Position numbers and translations under genes: made by a program. A stretch of DNA of 64,000 bases, taken from contig JADJNS010000012.1 in assembly GCA_016714225.1 (NCBI GenBank), positions 248,001 through 312,000 of the forward strand. Direction: 5' to 3'. Source of the stretch: Archangiaceae bacterium (GTDB taxonomy: Bacteria; Myxococcota; Myxococcia; Myxococcales; Myxococcaceae). The notes beneath the pieces were generated by a model that was not told where the DNA came from, ran no database searches, and saw only the letters and a program-made list of their open reading frames with translations. Every line of letters begins with the position of its first letter. Positions within the stretch are counted from its first letter, which is position 1. Of this stretch, positions 57,614-64,000 are shown in pieces.

Positions 57614-57647
57614 GTGAGCCCGCTTCACTTTTGAAAGGTGGGCTCAC
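57614..57647 (+). terminator. 8-bp hairpin before the KAS III gene
   Basis: GTGAGCCC (57614-57621) pairs with GGGCTCAC (57640-57647) around an 18-nt loop that can itself form a small ACTTTTGAAAGGT pairing. It lies 34 bp after the stop of the 614-aa gene and 65 bp before the next start. No T-tract follows the second arm. Confidence 0.35.
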
Positions 57648-57711
57648 CGCCCACGTGCCACAATTCGCGCGCTTGCCGCCGGGCCCTGCAGTTGCTCTGG
57701 GGCACTGCCGC

Positions 57712-58785
57712 ATGCGCCAGTCCGTCAGCGTGGTGGGAGTCGGTGACTTCACACCCGATCAGATCGTCACCAACCAGACCATGGCTCGCGCGATACCCGG
57801 GTGGAACCCGGAGCTGATCCGCGAGCGCACCGGCATCATCGAGCGCCGCTTTCTCTGCGGCATCGACGAAGAGACCGGCCTGGCCATCACCCCGGTGGTG
57901 GGGCTGCGCTCCAACACCGACATGGCCGAGCTGGCCCTGTGGGACGCGCTCAAGGCCGCTGGTCTGTCGCCGCAAGAGCTCGACGCGGTGTTCGTGGTGA
58001 CCTGCACGCCCGACCGCCCCGACTTCAACTACGACGCGATGGAGCTGCACCGCCGCTTCGAGCTGCGGCCCGACACCACCGCGCTGGTGGTGAACGACGG
58101 CTGCGGCGGTACGCCCTACGTCATCGACCTGGCGCAGAAGCTGATCGGCTCGGGCGCGATGAACACCGTGGCCGTGGTCGCGAGCAACTTCGCCTCGGCC
58201 TTCGTCGATCGCAAGGTCTACTGCGACACGCTCGAGCTGACGCCCGGCAAGCCGCTCTCGGGCTACCTCTCGATGTACGTGTTCGGAGACGGCGCGGGCG
58301 CGGTGGTGCTGCGCGGCACCGCTCCGGGCGAGCACGGAGTCTTGAGGTCGACCTCTGGCAATGGGCACGAGTCTCTCGTGCTCAGACGCGGCGGTGGCGC
58401 CGAGCTCCCCTTCCTTGGCGCCGCCGCCCGTCCCGTCGACTTCGCCTTCGTGGTCAACGGCCACGAGGTGGCGCAGAGCTACCCCAAGCTGATGCGGCAG
58501 TGCCTCAGCAGCGTGGGCGCCGAGCAGAACTCGGAAGTGAAGCGCTACTACCTGCACCAGCCCAACAAGCGGGTGCTCGACCGCTTCAGCGCGCAGGCGG
58601 GGCTGTCGGCCGACACGGTCGCCAGCACGGTCGAGTTTCTCGGCAACACCTCGGCCGCGGGCACCCTGGTGGCGCTCTCGATGGACCTGAAGCAAGGCCG
58701 CGTGTCGCTGGGCAGCGGCGACCTGGTCTGCCTCGCGGCGGCCGGCGCCAACGTGCACTGGGGAGCGCAGCTGATTCGCCTTTGA
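57712..58785 (+). CDS. KAS III-type 3-oxoacyl-ACP synthase (FabH-like)
   Basis: The 357-residue thiolase-fold condensing enzyme has the complete KAS III triad: Cys131 in VVNDGCGGTPYV, His282 in YYLHQPNKRVL and Asn312 in EFLGNTSAAGTLVALSM. The start VSVVGVGDFTPDQIVTN is typical. It differs from housekeeping FabH in the nucleophile context (DGCGG instead of AACAG) and probably uses a special acyl starter or makes a specialised lipid. ATG 57712 was chosen because the upstream extension is not family-like. It is followed after 12 bp by the DUF2378 gene, suggesting joint expression. Confidence 0.85.
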   Translation: MRQSVSVVGVGDFTPDQIVTNQTMARAIPGWNPELIRERTGIIERRFLCGIDEETGLAITPVVGLRSNTDMAELALWDALKAAGLSPQELDAVFVVTCTPDRPDFNYDAMELHRRFELRPDTTALVVNDGCGGTPYVIDLAQKLIGSGAMNTVAVVASNFASAFVDRKVYCDTLELTPGKPLSGYLSMYVFGDGAGAVVLRGTAPGEHGVLRSTSGNGHESLVLRRGGGAELPFLGAAARPVDFAFVVNGHEVAQSYPKLMRQCLSSVGAEQNSEVKRYYLHQPNKRVLDRFSAQAGLSADTVASTVEFLGNTSAAGTLVALSMDLKQGRVSLGSGDLVCLAAAGANVHWGAQLIRL

Positions 58786-58797
58786 AAGGTGCCGCAC

Positions 58798-59433
58798 ATG
58801 CAGCCTGTCACCATCGCCCCGGTTCGCCCCATTCGCGTCGTGCAGCCGCCCGATCTCACCATCGGCGATCTCGCCGATCGCCTGCGCTTCGCCAACGAAG
58901 ACGACACCTGCAAGGGCATGTTCTTCAACGGCGTGCTGTCGGCGGCCGAGAAGCTGCTCGGCCCCATCGCCCGCGCCCAGGTGGCGGGGGTGCTGCCCGA
59001 GAAGAAGTACGTCGACTTCTTCAACTACCCCATCGCCACGTTTCTGCCCGCGGCGTTCGCGGCGGCGAAGTGGCTGCACCCGCAGGTGGGCGACTTCGAC
59101 GCGGGCATGCGCAAGCTGGGCGAGCAGGCGATCGACGACTTTCTCGGCACCGCGGTGGGCCGCACCCTGGTCACCGTCTCGGCCGGCGAGCCCCGGCGCC
59201 TGATGCGCGCCGCGCCCATCGCCTACAAGACCGCGGTCAGCTACGGCACCCGCGACACCGTCTTCACGTCCGAGACGACCTGCGTCTTCAAGATGCGCCG
59301 CGACTTCATGCCGCACCCGTACCACGAGGGGGTGTTCACCGCGGTGCTGCGCGCGCTCGGCTGTCACGACGTCGAAGTGAAGGGCCGCTGCCTCGGTCTG
59401 ATGGACGCCGACTACGACGTCTCATGGAGGTGA
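58798..59433 (+). CDS. DUF2378 (TIGR02265) family protein
   Basis: The 211-residue protein belongs to a family that is expanded in myxobacteria: DTCKGMFFNGVLSAAEKLLG near residues 38-57, the VDFFNYPIATFL segment, LGTAVGRTLVTVS and the C-terminal FTAVLRALGCHDVEVKG. The function of the family is unknown. ATG 58798 has GAAAGG nine bases upstream; GTG 58789 is less likely. The neighbours are the KAS III gene and an exported protein. Confidence 0.88.
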   Translation: MQPVTIAPVRPIRVVQPPDLTIGDLADRLRFANEDDTCKGMFFNGVLSAAEKLLGPIARAQVAGVLPEKKYVDFFNYPIATFLPAAFAAAKWLHPQVGDFDAGMRKLGEQAIDDFLGTAVGRTLVTVSAGEPRRLMRAAPIAYKTAVSYGTRDTVFTSETTCVFKMRRDFMPHPYHEGVFTAVLRALGCHDVEVKGRCLGLMDADYDVSWR

Positions 59434-59436
59434 AGC

Positions 59437-59976
59437 ATGAAGCGCTTCGTTCTGATCCTGGTGGTGGGAGCCGGCTCACTCACTTCGGGCGCAGAGGCGA
59501 CGTACGTCTTCCAGAGCCAGGAAGACGCGTCGACTCCGCCCGAGGCGGCGGTCTGCCTGGCGGCGCCGTTCGCGAGCAACGTGCAGCTGGGCGCCAGCCT
59601 GTGGAGCGTCGAGACCCGCGGCTTCGACGGCAAGGTGCGCGCGCGAAGGCACCGCATCGGCCGCGCCACCGCCTGCCTCGAGCTCACCAACGTGATGTTC
59701 CCCGAAGGGCTGAACCAGCGCTTCTACGTGCGCTTCGACCTGCCCCACGGCAGCTACACCGCGGTGGGCACCTGCACGGTGAGCTCGAACAGCGTGCCTC
59801 AGCCGTTCATCGTGCTGGCCGGCTGCACCCTCAAGCTCGCTGGCCAGCCGGCGTGGTCGCTGGGCGGCATGGTCACCTCGAGCTCGATCTTCAACCCGCT
59901 GCACCGGCCCGGCTTCTCGACCGGCTCGACGTGGACGCTGCAGGAGTACACCACCCTGCCTGCCGGGTGGTGGTGA
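59437..59976 (+). CDS. Exported protein of unknown function
   Basis: The 179-residue product has a signal peptide (MKRFVLILVVGAGSLTSGAEA) and a beta-rich body with three Cys (residues 40, 75 and about 109-125). No family was recognised. GGAGG at 59426-59430 gives a strong ribosome site 6 bp before the ATG, inside the end of the DUF2378 gene. Its stop is 39 bp before the pseudokinase start. Confidence 0.7.
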   Translation: MKRFVLILVVGAGSLTSGAEATYVFQSQEDASTPPEAAVCLAAPFASNVQLGASLWSVETRGFDGKVRARRHRIGRATACLELTNVMFPEGLNQRFYVRFDLPHGSYTAVGTCTVSSNSVPQPFIVLAGCTLKLAGQPAWSLGGMVTSSSIFNPLHRPGFSTGSTWTLQEYTTLPAGWW

Positions 59977-60014
59977 GGGAATTCGGGGGGCGACCCGGGG
60001 AGAGTAGGCTCGGG

Positions 60015-61259
60015 GTGGTCGCGCCCGCCGTGAGCTACCAACCGATTCCCGACAAGACGCAGGTTCGTTCTGAGCTGATCGGCACGCACGTCGGCCAGTG
60101 CGAGCTGCTCGAGAAGATCGGCGACGGGCGGCGCGGCGCGGTCTACCGCGGGCGGCACGCCGGCACCGGCCGCGAGGTGGCGGTCAAGGTGATGCAAGAC
60201 GCGGTGGCCGAGCGCGAGGTGCGCGCCGCCAGCCACGTGCACCACCCCGGGCTGGCCGAGGTGCTCTCGTTCGGCCGCCTGCCCGACGGCCGCCACTACG
60301 TGGTGATGGAGCTGATCGCGGGTGAGAGCGCCGACTGGGTGCTGCACCGCAGGGGCCCGCTCACCGTCAGCGAGACCGTGCAGGTGCTCGCCGCGGTGAG
60401 CGAGGCGCTGAGCGCGGCGCACGACCGCGGGCTCTTTCACGGCGCGCTGCACCCCAAGAGCGTGTTCCTGCTGGCCAGGCCCGAGGGCGGCTTCACCGTG
60501 AAGCTGCTCGACTTCGGGGTGACGCCGCCGCCCGGCGAGCCCGAGCCCTCGGTCGCGGCCGACCTGCAGGCCCTGGGCAAGCTCGGCTACACCCTGCTCA
60601 CCGGCCAGCTCGAGGTGCCCGCCGCGCCGCGCTCGCCGATCGTGCCGGTGATGCCGCTCTCGCTCGACGAGCTGATCATCGACCTGGTGCAGGCGGCCTC
60701 GAAGTTGCGCCCCCAGAGCGCCCGCGAGGTGCGCGAGCGCCTGGGGCCGCTGCTCCCCCAGGCCCCGGCCGCGCCGGCGGTGGTGGTGAGCGCCGCGCCG
60801 CTGCCTACGCTGCCTCCGCGGGCGGTGCCGCACCGCGCGACGCTGCCGCTGATCGCCGCCGCGCTGGTGGCGGCGGTGGGAGGCGCGGTGGCGTACCTCG
60901 TGCTCAGGCCCGACGCGGCTCCGGCCGAGCCGGTGGTGGTGGCGGCGCCCGCCCTGCGGCCTCTCTCGGTCGCGCCGGTGGCGGTGAAGCCCGAGACGCC
61001 CGAGCCCGCGCCGGCAGCGGCTCCCGCACGCGCCAAGGCCTCGAAGAGCCCCCGCGCGGCGCCGGTGCCGACCGAAGACCAGCTCGACGCCCGCATCGGC
61101 CGGCTCGAGGGCAAGCTGCGCGGGCGGCCCGGCTCGCACGACGAGGCGCAGCACCTGCTCAACAAGCAGCGCATGCGGCTGGGCGGCACTCCCGACGTCG
61201 ACGAGCGCAGAGACATCGCGCTGAAGCTCGACGCCTGGGAGCAGGTCTGGCTGCGGTAG
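60015..61259 (+). CDS. Membrane-anchored Hanks-type pseudokinase
   Basis: The 414-residue product has a kinase fold (about 25-265) with a modified Gly loop (GDGRRGAVYRG), the ATP-binding Lys58 in VAVKVM and DFG at 166-168. In the catalytic loop HRDLKPxN is replaced by HGALHPKSV (from residue 142), so the catalytic Asp and Asn are absent. Phosphotransfer is unlikely. A Pro-rich linker and one membrane helix (about 276-296, LIAAALVAAVGGAVAYLVL) follow, then a helical C-terminal tail. GTG 60015 lies after GGGGAGAG; GTG 60030 is possible. It may act as a binding partner. Confidence 0.82.
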   Translation: MVAPAVSYQPIPDKTQVRSELIGTHVGQCELLEKIGDGRRGAVYRGRHAGTGREVAVKVMQDAVAEREVRAASHVHHPGLAEVLSFGRLPDGRHYVVMELIAGESADWVLHRRGPLTVSETVQVLAAVSEALSAAHDRGLFHGALHPKSVFLLARPEGGFTVKLLDFGVTPPPGEPEPSVAADLQALGKLGYTLLTGQLEVPAAPRSPIVPVMPLSLDELIIDLVQAASKLRPQSAREVRERLGPLLPQAPAAPAVVVSAAPLPTLPPRAVPHRATLPLIAAALVAAVGGAVAYLVLRPDAAPAEPVVVAAPALRPLSVAPVAVKPETPEPAPAAAPARAKASKSPRAAPVPTEDQLDARIGRLEGKLRGRPGSHDEAQHLLNKQRMRLGGTPDVDERRDIALKLDAWEQVWLR

Positions 61260-61328
61260 CAACGGTGCTGTTACCGAAGTGCGCCAGGGCTGCCGCGCAC
61301 GCCCCGCACGGCTACGAGACAGCCACAC

Positions 61329-62846
61329 ATGAAACGCTGGCAACGCTGGCTGCTTCGCCTGGGCATCGCCCTGATCGCGGTCGAGGTTCTCTACCTGGTG
61401 AGCGCCAACGCGCTGCTCGCCACCGACGTCATACCCAACGGCATCGCCAAGGCGACCCACCAGGTGCGCATGAAGTGGGGGCGCGCCGTCACCCTCTGGC
61501 CCGGGCACTTCACCGTCACCGACTTCAGCATGCAGCTCGACGACGACAACATGGTGCAGATGGACCTCAACGTAGAGAAGTCGACCGTCGACCTCGCGTT
61601 GCTCCACCTCGCCAGGCACCAGGTGCGCCTCGAGAACGCTCGCGCAACAGGCGTCTCGTACCGCATGAACGTGAAGGTCAGCGCGCGCGAGGCCCGGGCG
61701 CACCCCGAGCGCCTCGCCGCGTTTCCGGTGGTGCCGGGCTACGACTTCCCTCCGCTGCAGCCCGAGCAGGCTCCGCCGCCGGCCAGCCCCGAGCAGATTG
61801 CCCAGCTGTGGGGCGTCGAGCTGACCGACGTGGTGAGCACCGTGAAAGAGGTGTGGATCGACGAGTTCCGCTACCTCGGCGGGCTGAAGGTGAAGGGCTC
61901 GTTTCGGCTGCAGCCGCTCAAAGAGCTGCAGGTGGGCCCGGCGCAGGCGAGCTTCGAGGGGGGCACCCTGAGCGTGGGCAACCACCTGCTGGTGCCGTCG
62001 TTCGAGGCCAAGGCGCGCTGCACCATCGGCGCTGCCAGCATCGAGGGCGGAGACGCCAGCGGCATCGTGCGTGAGCTCACCGCCTCGCTGCACGGCAAGA
62101 CCCGCGTCGAGGGCCTCGAGGTGGCCTCGTTCTACTTCGACGAGGTGAAGCTGCATGGCGGCGGCCCGCTCGAGCTCGACGTCGAGACGGTGAAGGGCAA
62201 GCTCACCAGCGACAGCCGGGTGAAGCTCGAGCTCGACGATCTCGACGTGAAGGCGATGGACATGCGTCTCAAGGGCCGCGTGACGCTGGCCGCCGCGGTG
62301 ACGCCCGGCAACAAGGTCGCGGCGCACAGCGAGCTGTTCGGCACCTTCACCGCTCCGCCGCTCGACGGTGACGCGCTCTCGTTCGCGCTCAATGGGGCGG
62401 GCGCCGACGTGGTGCTGGGCAGCACCGACCTGGGTGAGCTGCCCGCCTTCGAGCGGCTCGCCGCGCGCGTGGGCGAGGCGCGCGCCACCGACGTGGGGCC
62501 CATCACCCGGCCGGCCGCGAAGTACGTGCCGGTGATCGGCCCGGCGGTGCTGGGCAAGGGGCCGCTCACCGCCTCGGCCAGCTGCGCGATGACGCCAGAC
62601 ACCCTCACCATTCGCCTGCACCACTCGAAGCTGGGCGCCGCCGAGCTCAACGGCGCGGTGAAGAAGTCGAGCACCGGGTGGAACGGGGCGGCCTGGGGCC
62701 ACTTCGACCAGCTGAAGCTGGGCTTGAAGCTCGACCACACCCGCTTCGGCTACGTGCCCTTCGTCAACGAGCAGTGGCTTGCCGGCGAGCTCAAGCGCTG
62801 CGACATCGCACCCGAGCCCGAGCCCCAGCGCGCCGCCAACCCCTGA
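61329..62846 (+). CDS. AsmA/DUF748-like envelope protein
   Basis: The 505-residue product has an N-terminal membrane helix (LLRLGIALIAVEVLYLVSAN). A long beta-rich periplasmic part follows with repeated strands of AsmA/DUF748 type (LWPGHFTVTDFSMQLDDD, VEKSTVDLALLHLARHQVRL, VRLENARATGVSYRM). AsmA-like proteins are implicated in lipid transport between membranes. The assignment is by pattern and is moderate. It lies between the pseudokinase and the DUF4956 gene. Confidence 0.6.
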   Translation: MKRWQRWLLRLGIALIAVEVLYLVSANALLATDVIPNGIAKATHQVRMKWGRAVTLWPGHFTVTDFSMQLDDDNMVQMDLNVEKSTVDLALLHLARHQVRLENARATGVSYRMNVKVSAREARAHPERLAAFPVVPGYDFPPLQPEQAPPPASPEQIAQLWGVELTDVVSTVKEVWIDEFRYLGGLKVKGSFRLQPLKELQVGPAQASFEGGTLSVGNHLLVPSFEAKARCTIGAASIEGGDASGIVRELTASLHGKTRVEGLEVASFYFDEVKLHGGGPLELDVETVKGKLTSDSRVKLELDDLDVKAMDMRLKGRVTLAAAVTPGNKVAAHSELFGTFTAPPLDGDALSFALNGAGADVVLGSTDLGELPAFERLAARVGEARATDVGPITRPAAKYVPVIGPAVLGKGPLTASASCAMTPDTLTIRLHHSKLGAAELNGAVKKSSTGWNGAAWGHFDQLKLGLKLDHTRFGYVPFVNEQWLAGELKRCDIAPEPEPQRAANP

Positions 62847-62863
62847 GGCACTTTTGAACGACC

Positions 62864-62895
62864 GGGCGGGGCGCCCACGCCAGAACGCCCCGCCC
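62864..62895 (+). terminator. 10-bp perfect GC hairpin after the AsmA-like gene
   Basis: GGGCGGGGCG (62864-62873) pairs with CGCCCCGCCC (62886-62895) around a 12-nt loop, 17 bp after the stop at 62846. There is no T-tract. It may end the upstream unit before the DUF4956 gene. Confidence 0.4.
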
Positions 62896-62981
62896 ACGCG
62901 CCCGATCGCCGCATCGCCACTGCAGATCGTGATCGGCCCGCAAGTTGCTCACACGCACTGGCCAAACCCTGTGGAGACCGA

Positions 62982-64000
62982 ATGACCGCGTCATCTGCCG
63001 CCGCAGCTGTAACCGACTCGACACCGTCGGCTCCCCGGGTGTCACCGGTAGCGCCCGGCCTTCGGCCGCGGGTCGCCCGCGCGGTGCAGCTCGCCAAGAT
63101 GGTGGCCTACTTCGGGCTGCTGCTGCTGGGCGCGAAGATCCTCCAGGAGATTTTGCTGGAGATCTCGAACACCGAGTACATGGCCGAGCTCAGCCGCGTC
63201 TCGGGCATGGCGGCCTCGATTCTCGACGTGAACAAGAACATCGATGATCTCACCATCACCCTGTTCGCGCTGACCATCACCTTCCTGCTCAGCCTGCCGG
63301 TGGCCTGGGTGCACACCCTCACCAAGGGTGACACGCCCGAGCCCTCGCTGACCCAGACCCTGATCATGCTGAGCGTGATCGTGGCCGGGGTGATGCTGCT
63401 GCTCGAAGACAACCTCGCCCGGTCGTTCAGCCTGGTGGGCGTGGTGGCGGCGGTGCGCTACCGCAACACGCTCAAAGACCCCAAAGACGCGGTCTTCGTC
63501 TTCCTCTCGCTCGGCATCGGCATGGCGGGCGGCCTGCAGGCGTACCACGTGGCGCTGCTGCTCAGCATGTTCGAGTGCGCGATTCTGCTCGTGCTGTGGA
63601 TGTTCCAGACCGGCGCGCCGGCGATGGGCGAGACCAGCCTGTTCAGCGCGCTGAAAGAGAGAGAGAAGAAGGGCGAGCGCTCTCCTGCCGAGGCGATGGC
63701 GTGGCTCACCCCCGAGGCCCGTGGCCGGGTCGAGGCCGAGCTCGAGCAGCAGAGCCGCTACATCAACCTCGCGGCGATGGTGGCGGGCCAGTCGGGCAAG
63801 CGCCCCAACTGCGTGGTGGTGGTCGAGACCGACGGCAGCGCCGATGCCCGCGATGCGATCAACACCGAGCTCGAAGAGCACCGCGGCAGGTGGCGGCTGT
63901 TGGGCGCCAACGACTCGGGCGGCGTCAGCACGCTCGAGTTTCTCGGGCGGGTGCCGAAGAAGCGCAGCCCGCCGCTCAAGCTGCTCGAGCGGCTGCGCCA
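62982..64000 (+). CDS. DUF4956-domain membrane protein, 3'-truncated by the window edge
   Basis: From ATG 62982 the frame is open to the window end (339 complete codons). After a short polar N-terminus there are about four membrane helices (about 40-200). The DUF4956 hallmark SLVGVVAAVRYRNTLKDPKD, then VFVFLSLGIGMAGGLQAYH, sits at about residues 155-193. A cytoplasmic C-terminal domain (about 230-339) contains VVVVETDGSADARDAI. DUF4956 proteins have been linked to polyphosphate/VTC-type or uncharacterised membrane functions; the role here is unknown. Confidence 0.78.
   Translation, partial: MTASSAAAAVTDSTPSAPRVSPVAPGLRPRVARAVQLAKMVAYFGLLLLGAKILQEILLEISNTEYMAELSRVSGMAASILDVNKNIDDLTITLFALTITFLLSLPVAWVHTLTKGDTPEPSLTQTLIMLSVIVAGVMLLLEDNLARSFSLVGVVAAVRYRNTLKDPKDAVFVFLSLGIGMAGGLQAYHVALLLSMFECAILLVLWMFQTGAPAMGETSLFSALKEREKKGERSPAEAMAWLTPEARGRVEAELEQQSRYINLAAMVAGQSGKRPNCVVVVETDGSADARDAINTELEEHRGRWRLLGANDSGGVSTLEFLGRVPKKRSPPLKLLERLR

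Noticed and set aside
57801..60014. Long frame upstream of the pseudokinase
   Set aside because: It runs antiphase through the KAS III, DUF2378 and exported-protein genes and is Arg/Ala-rich without domains.

Overview
The window is very GC-rich (roughly 70%), gene-dense and almost free of non-coding DNA. It looks like the chromosome of a myxobacterium (Myxococcota, probably suborder Cystobacterineae). Supporting evidence: C-terminal MYXO-CTERM-type sorting signals (Cys motif, hydrophobic stretch, Arg cluster) on two exported proteins, a DUF2378/TIGR02265 protein (a family first defined as a Myxococcus xanthus paralogous family), a MXAN_2561/MXAN_2562-like gene pair, Ser/Thr kinases of the myxobacterial type, many lipoproteins with Gly/Ser/Ala or Asp-Ala-Gly linkers, and extensive ATGA/GTGA coupled gene overlaps. 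No rRNA, tRNA, CRISPR array, insertion sequence or prophage was recognised. Assignments come from reading the translations; no database search was run.

Layout. 0-6.4 kb: end of cdsA, a DUF6600-like lipoprotein with a huge Gln/Arg/Glu coiled coil, rseP, tsaB and an aspartate-semialdehyde-dehydrogenase-like gene without the catalytic Cys. 6.4-15 kb: envelope genes (MYXO-CTERM protein, outer-membrane barrel, large lipoprotein, Cys-rich lipoprotein, a pilus/secretin N-domain protein, a cupredoxin-like lipoprotein) with a MoaD-MoaE fusion between them. 15-22.5 kb: minus-strand EamA transporter, glpD and Nudix genes; plus-strand DUF2461, acs, amidohydrolase and barrel genes. 22.5-27.5 kb: cNMP-binding protein, ribE, a MYXO-CTERM IPT/TIG protein, ribB with a degenerate RibA domain, ribH, nusB and a peptidase M17 N-domain protein.

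27.5-37 kb: a tightly packed chemosensory operon (CheY, CheA, CheW, CheW, two HEAT-repeat proteins, CheR, CheB, CheY, and a coupled 644-aa exported protein of unknown function). It encodes methylation enzymes but no methyl-accepting receptor, and it is the best candidate in the window for an unusual system. 37-45.8 kb: a propeller-like membrane protein, a LuxR-type HTH protein, two small exported proteins, asnS (interrupted by a frameshift) and a very large PilZ-like/kinase/AAA-ATPase/TPR regulator (also apparently frameshifted). 45.8-53.9 kb: carboxylesterase, zwf, multicopper oxidase, leuS, lptE and a mini-lipoprotein; zwf has no stop codon and stays open into the oxidase gene. 53.8-64 kb: a PilZ-NtrC-type sigma54 activator, an unknown 614-aa protein, a KAS III-type synthase, DUF2378, an exported protein, a pseudokinase, an AsmA-like protein and a DUF4956 membrane protein cut by the window end.

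Three reading-frame anomalies (about 40.52, 45.06 and 48.81 kb) fall within 8.3 kb. They may be sequence errors rather than biology and should be checked before any of these genes is interpreted.
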